Shown in pieces: positions 1 to 5,067 of a DNA stretch of 5,067 nt. The DNA comes from Fusobacteriota bacterium (GTDB lineage: Bacteria; Fusobacteriota; Fusobacteriia; Fusobacteriales; Fusobacteriaceae): positions 1 through 5,067 of the forward strand of contig QNYN01000214.1 in the NCBI GenBank assembly GCA_003973585.1, read 5' to 3'. Both the position numbers and the translations under genes were made by a program. How positions within the stretch are numbered: the stretch's first letter is position 1; each line of letters begins with the position of its first letter. The notes under the pieces are model-generated. The model was not told where the DNA came from and did no database searches. It saw only the letters and a list, made by a program, of their open reading frames with translations.

Positions 1-180
1 CCATTATAATAAAACTTTTTTTTTAGAATATAAAAAATCTTTTTAACCAGAAAAATATCAAGACCTCGAAATTTTGATTTTAAGAGCTTTCGGTATATAA
101 ATACACACTTATGAATTTATAACATCCTTAAAACTAAAATTTTACAAAACACATTATTTTTACTACTATAAAAAGGCACT
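1..180. other. AT-rich intergenic region, no gene seen
   Basis: This stretch lies beyond the end of the pyr operon. It is extremely AT-rich and I find no reading frame longer than about 16 codons with a ribosome binding site on either strand. A self-complementary ATTATAAT at positions 3-10 gives a -10-like box on both strands, but no convincing -35 lies at the right distance. It may be the upstream region of a gene beyond the left edge, or decayed sequence; neither can be shown here. Confidence 0.5.
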
Positions 181-224
181 AAACAAAAAAGTCCTGTAAA
201 TAAAATTACAGAACTTTTTTGTTT
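181..224 (-). terminator. Operon-end hairpin terminator after pyrE, probably bidirectional
   Basis: Arms 181-192 and 213-224 pair perfectly over 12 bp. One C/A mismatch (193/212) follows, then 194-199 pairs with 206-211 over 6 bp, around a 6-nt loop (200-205). On the minus strand the upper stem is followed by a run of six T at the start of the lower 3' arm, and the plus strand shows the same run, so it can act in both directions. It begins 13 nt after the pyrE stop codon, as expected for the end of the pyr transcript. Confidence 0.9.
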
Positions 225-237
225 GATTTGTATTTTT

Positions 238-861
238 TTATTTTTTCCAAGTGTTAGGAGATTTGTTCCATTGACTAGCTTCTTTTGCATCTTCTTCTGA
301 TAAATAATTTTCTTCTTTTGCTAATATAATTAAATCAGAAAATTTTGATAGAGTTTCCCATTTGCAATTTATTTCTTCAAATCTATCATAAGCTTTTTGA
401 AATTCATAAGAAAATATTGCTAAAACTTCTACTTCTTTAGCTCCTTCTCTTCTACAAGCTTCAATGGCTGAAATACAACTTCCACCAGTAGATATTAAGT
501 CTTCAATGACGATAACTTTCTTTCCTTCTACATCTCCACCTTCTATTTGCTTACCTGCACCATGAGCTTTTGGTTTTGATCTAATATATGCCATAGGAAC
601 ATTTAATCTATCAGCAATAAATGCTGCCCATGGAATACCTGCTGTAGAAGTTCCGGCTATAAGATCATAATCTTTTCCTTCTAATGCTTCCATAAATGCA
701 TTTACAATGTCTGTTCTTTCCTTTGGAAATCCTATAACCTTTCTATTGTCGCAATAAATAGGAGATTTTATTCCTGATACAAATGTAAAAGGTTCACTTA
801 CATTTAATCTTACTGCTTCTACTTTTAATAGTGCTCTTGCTACTTTTTTAGAATTATTCAT
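238..861 (-). CDS. pyrE: Orotate phosphoribosyltransferase (PyrE)
   Basis: Cytosolic enzyme that joins orotate to PRPP to give OMP and pyrophosphate, the fifth step of de novo UMP synthesis. The 207-residue protein has the type I phosphoribosyltransferase layout. An N-terminal orotate-side segment contains TFVSGIKSPIYCDNR (about residues 26-40). The flexible catalytic loop reads YIRSKPKAHG, then GKQIEG. The PRPP-binding signature is VIVIEDLISTGGS, with the acidic pair ED followed by TGGS. Length is normal for the family. I chose the ATG at 861 because GAGG (868-871) lies 6 nt upstream. An in-frame TTG at 888 would add nine residues and push deep into pyrC. With this start the gene overlaps the end of pyrC by 8 nt, suggesting translational coupling. 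It is the last gene of the operon, 13 nt before a terminator. The assignment is secure. Confidence 0.97.
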   Translation of the reverse strand: MNNSKKVARALLKVEAVRLNVSEPFTFVSGIKSPIYCDNRKVIGFPKERTDIVNAFMEALEGKDYDLIAGTSTAGIPWAAFIADRLNVPMAYIRSKPKAHGAGKQIEGGDVEGKKVIVIEDLISTGGSCISAIEACRREGAKEVEVLAIFSYEFQKAYDRFEEINCKWETLSKFSDLIILAKEENYLSEEDAKEASQWNKSPNTWKK

Positions 862-2116
862 ATTCAACCTCACTTCCTCTATTTTCAATTATTTTAGTCC
901 CATCATAAACAATCTTTCCATTAACAATTGTTGTTTCTATAGCTCCTTTACCAGAATATCCATCAAAAGGTGTCCATCCACACTTAGATATAGTGTTTTC
1001 ATTTTTTAAGATAAACTCTTTTTCTAAATCTACAATGACTAAGTCAGCATAATTACCTATCTTTATTTCGCCTCTATCTTTTATTCCAAATATTTCACTT
1101 GGATTTTTAGACATTAATTCTATCAATCTGGCAAGAGTTATTTTTCCTTTTGATACTGCATCTAGCATAAGTAAAAGAGAATTTTCAACTCCTGGAATTC
1201 CAAAAGTTATTTTTTCTAATTTTTCCTCTAATAAATGTGGTGCATGATCTGTTCCTATAGTATCAACTGTTCCATCATTTATTGCATCCCAAAGAGCTTC
1301 TTTATCAGTTACTTTTTTCAATTCAGGTTTCATTCTAAGTAATTTTTCATTTTTTCCTTTTACTTGATCCTCTGTTAAATACAAATGATGTGGTGTTACT
1401 TCTACATAAAAATTTTTCTTATTAATTTTTCTGTATTTTTTTATTATTTGTATCTCTTCTTCACTTGAAATATGGCATAAATATAATTTATTTCCATAAT
1501 TTTTATTATAGGAAATAGCTTTTTCTACCATCTCTCCTTCTGCATGTACTGAAACTATTTTTGACTTTAAAAACATATTTTTTAAAATTTCATCTTTTTC
1601 TACTAACATTTTTCCAGTTGAAATATTCATAAATACTTTAGTAGAAGCTATCCCTTCTTTTGGTATTATATCACTATTATCAGTAGCAGTCCCTCCAAAA
1701 TGAAATCCATAATTTACAACTGATTTTTTAGAAGCTATTATTTTTTTATTCTCTAAAGCTTCTAAATCTGTAGTGGTAGGAATAGTATTTGGCATATCTA
1801 AAAATGTTGTTATACCTCCCTTAGCACATGCACGAGATCCACTCAATAAATCTTCTTTATGAGTTAACCCAGGATCTCTCATGTGTACATGGGGGTCTAT
1901 TATTCCAGGAATTACATAACTTTCACCTTTTAAATCTAAAACATCTAATTTCATAGTAGTTTCTATTCCATTTTCCAAATCCTTAAATATATCTTTTGCT
2001 ACTTCTGATTTAGTAATTTCATCTTCTATTTTAAAAATTCTTCCATTTTTAATATATATATCCTTAATTTCATATTTATTCTCATTTGTAGATAATCTAG
2101 CATTTTTTATAAGCAT
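854..2116 (-). CDS. pyrC: Dihydroorotase, class I type (PyrC)
   Basis: Zinc-dependent amidohydrolase that interconverts N-carbamoyl-aspartate and dihydroorotate, the third step of the pathway. At 420 residues it matches the long class I enzymes rather than the roughly 350-residue E. coli type. The metal-site signature DPHVHMRDPG (residues 74-83) supplies the HxH pair H76/H78 and substrate-binding R80. Lys160 in STKVFM is the likely carbamylated bridging lysine. His191 (SVHAEGE) and His215 (LCHISS) are further metal ligands, and Asp290 in TDHAPH is the catalytic acid/base. The N- and C-terminal parts form the beta-sandwich domain, ending in the usual GNYADLVIVD and VNGKIVYDG blocks. Residues about 31-58 are a lysine- and acid-rich stretch longer than in many homologues. 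An AAGGAG site (2123-2128) lies 6 nt before the ATG. The gene follows pyrF after 21 nt and overlaps pyrE by 8 nt. Confidence 0.96.
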   Translation of the reverse strand: MLIKNARLSTNENKYEIKDIYIKNGRIFKIEDEITKSEVAKDIFKDLENGIETTMKLDVLDLKGESYVIPGIIDPHVHMRDPGLTHKEDLLSGSRACAKGGITTFLDMPNTIPTTTDLEALENKKIIASKKSVVNYGFHFGGTATDNSDIIPKEGIASTKVFMNISTGKMLVEKDEILKNMFLKSKIVSVHAEGEMVEKAISYNKNYGNKLYLCHISSEEEIQIIKKYRKINKKNFYVEVTPHHLYLTEDQVKGKNEKLLRMKPELKKVTDKEALWDAINDGTVDTIGTDHAPHLLEEKLEKITFGIPGVENSLLLMLDAVSKGKITLARLIELMSKNPSEIFGIKDRGEIKIGNYADLVIVDLEKEFILKNENTISKCGWTPFDGYSGKGAIETTIVNGKIVYDGTKIIENRGSEVEYE

Positions 2117-2137
2117 AACTAACTCCTTATTTTATAT

Positions 2138-2842
2138 TTATCCTATCTCTTCTAAGATTAATTTTGCTGCATGAACTGGATTTTCTGCTTTCGTTATAGG
2201 TCTTCCAACAACTAAGAAATCAGCTCCATTTTCTATAGCCATTTTAGGAGTCATAATCCTTTTTTGATCATTTGCAGCAGCCCAAGCAGGTCTTACTCCA
2301 GGACAAATTGTATAAAAATTATCTCCACATAGTTCCTTTATTTTTTTAGCTTCTAATGGTGAACAAACTACTCCATGTAGTCCAGCATCTCTAGTTTCCA
2401 TAGCCCAATGATTTGCTAGCTCACTAATTCCTAAATCAGTTTTAAAATGATTTGCTACTTCTTCTTCACTAAATGAAGTCAAAATAGTCACTGCTATAGC
2501 TATAGAATCTGAATTCGTTTCTTTTAACATATCAGCAACTTTTTTCATCATCGTAGGACCACCACCTGCATGAACATTAAACATAAAAACTTCTTGTTTG
2601 CTTGCAAACATAGACGCCATCATTGTAGTATTTGGAATATCATGAAATTTTAAGTCTAAAAATACTTTTTTATTTATGCTATGTAAATAATCTACAGCTT
2701 CTCCACGAGTATTTAAAAACAACTCTAATCCTACCTTATATGTAGATACTGCATCTCCAATTTCATTTACAATATCTTTTACTTCATCTAATGTTTTATA
2801 GTCTAATGCTACTATTAATCTATCTTTAGCTTCTAATTTCAT
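2138..2842 (-). CDS. pyrF: Orotidine 5'-phosphate decarboxylase (PyrF)
   Basis: Catalyses the last step to UMP, removing CO2 from OMP without a cofactor. The 234-residue protein is a single TIM barrel. VALDYKTLDE (Asp14) opens the barrel, and Lys36 lies in YKVGLELF. The catalytic signature FLDLKFHDIPNT carries Asp63, Lys65 and Asp68. GVVCSP and CPGVRP (Arg184) follow, and VVGRPIT (Arg214) forms the phosphate-binding end. All expected catalytic residues are present and the length is typical of the short bacterial form. I chose the ATG at 2842: the purine-rich AGGGGGAG (2847-2854) lies 4 nt upstream, and residues from there match the family start. A longer reading would add 18 residues overlapping pyrD. 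The start is 10 nt past the pyrD stop, and its ribosome binding site overlaps that stop codon. Confidence 0.97.
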   Translation of the reverse strand: MKLEAKDRLIVALDYKTLDEVKDIVNEIGDAVSTYKVGLELFLNTRGEAVDYLHSINKKVFLDLKFHDIPNTTMMASMFASKQEVFMFNVHAGGGPTMMKKVADMLKETNSDSIAIAVTILTSFSEEEVANHFKTDLGISELANHWAMETRDAGLHGVVCSPLEAKKIKELCGDNFYTICPGVRPAWAAANDQKRIMTPKMAIENGADFLVVGRPITKAENPVHAAKLILEEIG

Positions 2843-2852
2843 ATAACTCCCC

Positions 2853-3809
2853 CTATTTTTTAGTTGATAATCTTTTTCTATACTTTTCTCCACCATCTGG
2901 ATGAACTATTCCTACTAAATCACTTATATTTTTTACATTATTTTCTTTACAATATTTTTCCAATCCTTCTTTTACTTCTAAAGGTAATCTAGGATTTCCA
3001 AACATCCCTGTTCCAAGAGATACAGCACTTGCTCCTGCCATTATAAATTCTATTGCATCATCTGCTGAAATTATTCCTCCCATACCCAAAACTGGTATAG
3101 AAACTTCTTGTGTTACTTGATAAATCATTCTAAGAGCTACAGGTTTTACTGCTGGGCCCGATAATCCTCCCATAATATTTCCTAATATTGGCTTTTTTCT
3201 TCTAATATCTATTGCCATTCCTAGTAATGTATTGATTAATGCAATTCCGTCTGCTCCTTCTTCTTCTGCGATTTTAGCGATTTCTACTATATTTGTCACA
3301 TTAGGAGAGAGTTTTACAATCATAGGTTTAGTCAAAACTTTTCTTACTTCCCTTGTTACTAACCTTGCCATTTCAGGATTTGCTCCAAAAGCCATTCCTC
3401 CATCTTTTACATTTGGACAAGATATATTTAACTCCACTAATTCTATCTCTTTTATTTTTTCTATTTCTTTAGCAATCTCTATATATTCTTCTAAAATTTT
3501 CCCATTTATATTAGCAACTAACGGGATATGTAATTCTTTTTTTATAGAAGGTATTATTTTCTTAAATTCCTCAATACCAGGATTTTCTAGACCTACAGAA
3601 TTTAACATTCCAGACGGTGTTTCTGCTATCCTAGTCCCCATATTTCCATTTCTTGGTTCTAATGTAATCCCCTTTAATACAGCAGCACCTAATTCATTAG
3701 GATCAAAATAATCTTTAAATTCTAGACCGTATCCAAAACATCCAGATGCTGTCATAATTGGGTTATTTAATTTTACTCCTAAAAATTCAATATTTAATCT
3801 AGTACTCAT
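2853..3809 (-). CDS. pyrD: Dihydroorotate dehydrogenase class 1B, catalytic subunit (PyrD/PyrDB)
   Basis: FMN-containing TIM-barrel subunit that oxidises dihydroorotate to orotate. Class 1B enzymes work as a PyrD2-PyrK2 complex with NAD as final acceptor, and the adjacent pyrK supports that class. In the 318-residue protein, NPIMTASGCFG (residues 16-26) starts the FMN site and Lys46 lies in VLKGIT. NSVGLENPG (70-78) is conserved around the active site. ELNISCPNV (127-134) supplies Cys131, the catalytic base of cytosolic class 1 enzymes; membrane-bound class 2 enzymes have Ser. LINTLLGMAID, GGLSGPA, GMGGI (242-246) and GTGMFGNP (267-273) complete the flavin-phosphate site. No membrane helix is present. 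The ATG at 3809 shares one base with the pyrK stop (TAATG) and has GGAGG (3819-3823) 9 nt upstream, so I prefer it to an in-frame TTG at 3818. Confidence 0.97.
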   Translation of the reverse strand: MSTRLNIEFLGVKLNNPIMTASGCFGYGLEFKDYFDPNELGAAVLKGITLEPRNGNMGTRIAETPSGMLNSVGLENPGIEEFKKIIPSIKKELHIPLVANINGKILEEYIEIAKEIEKIKEIELVELNISCPNVKDGGMAFGANPEMARLVTREVRKVLTKPMIVKLSPNVTNIVEIAKIAEEEGADGIALINTLLGMAIDIRRKKPILGNIMGGLSGPAVKPVALRMIYQVTQEVSIPVLGMGGIISADDAIEFIMAGASAVSLGTGMFGNPRLPLEVKEGLEKYCKENNVKNISDLVGIVHPDGGEKYRKRLSTKK

Positions 3810-4600
3810 TAACAACAACCTCCATTAGGGTCTACAACATCTACATCAACTATATCTGTACTTTCAAATACAGGCCCATCATGACATACTTTTTTCATTC
3901 CATTTTTTGTTAAAATAGAACATCCCACACAAGCTTTTATTCCACATGCCATTCTTTCTTCTAGAGAAATTTGACATCTAATATCATTTTCTTCTGCAAC
4001 CCTTGCTACTGCTTCCATCATTTTGTGAGGGCCACATGTGTATATTATGTCTATTTTATTTTCATGTAAAAGTTCTTTTAAAAGATCTACAGTATTTCCT
4101 TTTTCTCCTACACTACCATCATCAGTTACTAACTTTTTTTCTAAGTTTTCAAAATTAAATCTATCTGTTATTTTAATAGCATTAGAATTTCTTCCACCAC
4201 CAATAAATGTTACTTTATTTGTTCCATTTAATTTTTTTATTAAATATTTAATTGGTGCCATTCCCATTCCACCACCAATTACTACTACATTTTTATCTTT
4301 TATCTCTAAATCAAATCCTGTTCCTAAAGGCCCTTGAATGTTTATTGTTTCACCTGTTTTTAATTTTGTAAATTCTTTAGTTCCCTTTCCTAAAGCTTCA
4401 TAATAAAATTCTATAATATTTCCATCTATATTATGTAAACTTATTGGTCTTCTAAGAACTCTCGCTTCATCTTTACATTGAAGCATAAAAAATTGTCCTG
4501 GATTAGAATGTTTTGGAATCTCTATCCCTTCTACCCTCATTAAATAATAATTATCAGCAATATTTATGTTCTCTATTATCTTTGCATCTTCTAAAAACAT
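3809..4600 (-). CDS. pyrK: Dihydroorotate dehydrogenase electron-transfer subunit (PyrK)
   Basis: Iron-sulfur flavoprotein of the class 1B dihydroorotate dehydrogenase. It carries electrons from the FMN of PyrD through a 2Fe-2S cluster and FAD to NAD. The 263-residue protein has the ferredoxin-reductase layout. An N-terminal FAD-binding barrel contains NPGQFFML (33-40), RRPIS (50-54) and GPLGTGF (90-96). The NAD-binding Rossmann domain has VVVIGGGMGMAP (105-116) and YTCGPHKMM (187-195). A C-terminal cluster domain has Cys219, Cys224, Cys227 and Cys239, ending VCHDGPVF. All four cluster ligands are present. AGGAGG (4605-4610) lies 4 nt before the ATG. It is the first enzyme gene of the operon, starting only 16 nt after the U-tract of the leader attenuator. 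Its last codons (Gly-Gly-Cys-Cys) also encode the ribosome binding site of pyrD. Confidence 0.97.
   Translation of the reverse strand: MFLEDAKIIENINIADNYYLMRVEGIEIPKHSNPGQFFMLQCKDEARVLRRPISLHNIDGNIIEFYYEALGKGTKEFTKLKTGETINIQGPLGTGFDLEIKDKNVVVIGGGMGMAPIKYLIKKLNGTNKVTFIGGGRNSNAIKITDRFNFENLEKKLVTDDGSVGEKGNTVDLLKELLHENKIDIIYTCGPHKMMEAVARVAEENDIRCQISLEERMACGIKACVGCSILTKNGMKKVCHDGPVFESTDIVDVDVVDPNGGCC
3819..3823 (-). promoter_or_regulatory. Ribosome binding site of pyrD, inside the end of pyrK
   Basis: GGAGG on the minus strand lies 9 nt before the pyrD ATG and is entirely within pyrK codons (GGA GGT encode Gly-Gly). With the TAATG stop-start overlap it points to translational coupling and matched output of the two subunits. 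It decides the ATG at 3809 as the pyrD start. Confidence 0.8.
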
Positions 4601-4616
4601 CTTTCCTCCTCTAGAT

Positions 4617-4655
4617 AAAAAAAAAGAATAAAAACTAAATAATTAGTTTTTATTC
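4617..4655 (-). terminator. Intrinsic terminator acting as pyr operon attenuator
   Basis: On the minus strand a perfect 13-bp stem (4643-4655 with 4626-4638) closes a 4-nt loop and is followed at once by nine T (4625-4617). It sits inside the transcript between promoter and pyrK, ending 16 nt before the pyrK ATG, so unregulated termination here would silence the whole operon. Its 5' arm is also the last four sense codons plus stop (TAA, 4645-4643) of the leader ORF. A ribosome reaching that stop would cover the stem and prevent it forming. The terminator structure is seen directly; its control by translation is inferred. Confidence 0.88.
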
Positions 4656-4777
4656 TCAATATTAAAAGTATTTAAATTAAAAATTAAATTAACTGCTCCC
4701 CTTGTAACATGAGGAACATCTATTAAGGATAGGTTTGAGTTTTCTATGAAATGAATATTGTTGTTTATATATTGCAT
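4643..4777 (-). CDS. Pyr operon leader peptide, 44 aa
   Basis: Small ORF of 44 codons from an ATG at 4777 to TAA at 4643-4645, too short for many gene finders. It has a near-perfect Shine-Dalgarno (AAGGAGGG) 4 nt upstream, at least as strong as any in the operon, which argues that it is translated. The peptide begins MQYINNNIHF, has a central DVPHVTRGAVNLIF and ends FNIENKN; it has no signal peptide or recognisable domain. Codons 40-44 and the stop overlap the 5' arm of the attenuator. Its position and design resemble the E. coli pyrBI leader (pyrL), whose peptide is a by-product of translation coupled to UTP-dependent RNA polymerase pausing. By analogy, low UTP would let the ribosome keep up and block the terminator. 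It is not enriched in any one amino acid codon as in classic amino-acid attenuators, apart from asparagine (11 of 44), which AT-rich sequence favours. Confidence 0.75.
   Translation of the reverse strand: MQYINNNIHFIENSNLSLIDVPHVTRGAVNLIFNLNTFNIENKN
4695..4717 (-). promoter_or_regulatory. GC-richer hairpin in the leader, candidate pause hairpin
   Basis: On the minus strand GUUCCUC (4717-4711) can pair with GGGGAGC (4701-4695) over 7 bp, two of them G-U, around a 9-nt loop. It is the most GC-rich part of an otherwise almost pure A/U leader. It lies about 39 nt upstream of the terminator stem and inside the leader ORF, over codons for DVPHVTRGA. A hairpin ahead of a U-rich tract is what a polymerase pause site could use. 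The base pairing is seen; the function is inferred, and it could equally reflect the peptide sequence. Confidence 0.4.
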
Positions 4778-4781
4778 TTTA

Positions 4782-4789
4782 CCCTCCTT
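4782..4789 (-). promoter_or_regulatory. Strong ribosome binding site of the leader ORF
   Basis: AAGGAGGG on the minus strand is almost fully complementary to the 16S 3' end and sits 4 nt before the leader ATG. It is the main sign that the 44-codon ORF is really translated. Confidence 0.8.
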
Positions 4790-4811
4790 GTCCCTTTAAT
4801 TAAATTAATCT

Positions 4812-4840
4812 ATATTATCATATTAAAAGGTTTTCTTCAA
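4812..4840 (-). promoter_or_regulatory. Pyr operon promoter, sigma-70 type with extended -10
   Basis: On the minus strand TTGAAG (4840-4835) matches the -35 at 4 of 6 bases. After a 17-nt spacer comes TAATAT (4817-4812), with TG one base upstream (4820-4819) forming an extended -10. Transcription would start near 4805, giving a leader of about 190 nt to the end of the attenuator. The -35 begins directly after the terminator of the preceding gene, so the operon has its own promoter. An overlapping GATAAT gives an alternative -10 but only a 15-nt spacer. Confidence 0.65.
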
Positions 4841-4841
4841 G

Positions 4842-4876
4842 ATAAAAAAGCTAATGTCTATCACTAGCTTTTTTAT
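4842..4876 (-). terminator. Terminator of the upstream hydrolase gene, probably bidirectional
   Basis: Arms 4842-4853 and 4865-4876 pair perfectly over 12 bp (core AGCTA/TAGCT flanked by A/T runs) around an 11-nt loop, with six T following the core on the minus strand. It starts 12 nt after the stop codon of the partial gene at 4889 and ends just before the pyr promoter, insulating the two units. Confidence 0.85.
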
Positions 4877-4888
4877 TTACAATTTTCT

Positions 4889-5067
4889 CTAGTTCTTTAT
4901 ATACCAATCTACACTTTTTGAGACTACTAGGTTAGCTTGAGTCTGATTTTCATCTAATGAATGATAAATATGATCTCCACCTTTCACTATATAGATATCT
5001 ATATTTTTATTTTTTGTTACTTTTTCTAGCTCAAATGGATCATCCTTTAGTTCATCAATTCCACCTG
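4889..5067 (-). CDS. Partial CDS: C-terminus of a probable alpha/beta hydrolase
   Basis: The last 58 codons of a minus-strand gene whose start lies beyond the right edge; the stop is TAG at 4889-4891. The segment reads GGIDELKDDPFELEK, then IDIYIVKGGDHIYHS, and ends SVDWYIKN. This fits the end of an alpha/beta hydrolase (esterase/lipase or S33-like). GGIDEL could hold the catalytic acid on the strand-7 loop. GGDHIYH could hold the catalytic histidine (His32 of the visible part), about 28 residues later, followed by the final helix with an aromatic DWY end. The nucleophile serine would be off-window, so neither the family nor the substrate can be confirmed. It ends in its own terminator before the pyr promoter, so it is not obviously part of the pyrimidine operon. 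Confidence 0.65.
   Translation of the reverse strand, partial: GGIDELKDDPFELEKVTKNKNIDIYIVKGGDHIYHSLDENQTQANLVVSKSVDWYIKN

Noticed and set aside
3..31. Possible promoter reading out of the left edge (TATAAT on the minus strand at 8-3)
   Set aside because: The box is self-complementary (found on both strands), and the bases at -35 distance do not resemble TTGACA. In sequence this AT-rich, such boxes are common.
69..118. Minus-strand 16-codon frame with a GTG start
   Set aside because: No ribosome binding site, no similarity to anything I recognise, and too short to distinguish from chance.
862..888. Longer pyrE start at the in-frame TTG at 888
   Set aside because: A rare start codon without a well-placed Shine-Dalgarno, requiring a 35-nt overlap with pyrC. 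The ATG at 861 has GAGG 6 nt upstream and the expected protein length.
2843..2896. Longer pyrF start at 2896
   Set aside because: It would overlap pyrD by 44 nt and add 18 residues before the normal family start. The ATG at 2842 has a strong purine-rich site 4 nt upstream.
3232..3711. Plus-strand open frame of 159 codons antisense to pyrD
   Set aside because: It lies wholly opposite a well-supported gene, has a low-complexity hydrophobic translation with no family features, and no ribosome binding site. It reflects the codon bias of pyrD.
4038..4337. Plus-strand open frame of 99 codons antisense to pyrK
   Set aside because: Same reasoning: it mirrors pyrK coding sequence, and its apparent membrane-like composition comes from the complement of Lys/Glu/Gly-rich codons.
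4643..4687. Possible antiterminator: 4678-4687 can pair with the terminator 5' arm (4643-4652) at 9 of 10 positions
   Set aside because: The pairing is all A-U with one mismatch, far weaker than the 13-bp terminator, and such matches are expected by chance in A/U repeats like these. Ribosome coverage explains the layout better.
4671..4690. Mirror-like A/T repeat (TTAAATT A-run TTAAATT) in the leader
   Set aside because: Low-complexity A/T sequence within the coding part of the leader ORF; nothing beyond composition is needed to explain it.

Overview
This window is AT-rich and carries one compact pyrimidine-biosynthesis operon, all on the minus strand. Transcription runs from about position 4805 down to about 181. 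The gene order is leader peptide / attenuator - pyrK - pyrD - pyrF - pyrC - pyrE. Very low GC, purine-rich Shine-Dalgarno sites, AT-ending codons and a class 1B PyrD paired with PyrK suggest a strict or facultative anaerobe of the Fusobacteriota or low-GC Firmicutes (Clostridia-like). I lean to the Fusobacterium/Cetobacterium group from the gene order and protein style, but the window has no rRNA or other marker to settle it.

Region by region, read in the direction of transcription: (1) 5067-4889 holds the last 58 codons of a gene that looks like an alpha/beta hydrolase, followed by a hairpin terminator at 4876-4842. (2) 4840-4812 is a good promoter with an extended -10. (3) 4789-4617 is a leader with a strong Shine-Dalgarno, a 44-codon open reading frame, a GC-richer hairpin, a U-rich stretch and a perfect 13-bp intrinsic terminator with nine U residues. 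The last codons of the leader ORF, including its stop, form the 5' arm of that terminator. (4) 4600-238 holds five tightly packed genes, with junctions ranging from an 8-nt overlap to a 21-nt gap. (5) 224-181 is a terminator closing the operon. (6) 180-1 is AT-rich and shows no gene.

The five enzymes cover the pathway from carbamoyl-aspartate to UMP. PyrC closes the ring to dihydroorotate. PyrD-PyrK oxidises it to orotate and passes electrons through FMN, a 2Fe-2S cluster and FAD to NAD. PyrE adds the ribose phosphate, and PyrF decarboxylates OMP to UMP. The first two steps (carA/carB, pyrB) and any pyrR are not in the window.

The most interesting element is the leader. Its layout matches the UTP-sensing, translation-coupled attenuation known from enterobacterial pyrBI: leader ORF, U-rich pause zone, and a terminator overlapped by the end of the ORF. 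Here it sits in front of pyrK in an apparently unrelated low-GC lineage. The 44-codon leader ORF is easily missed in annotation. The architecture is read directly from the sequence; the mechanism is inference.
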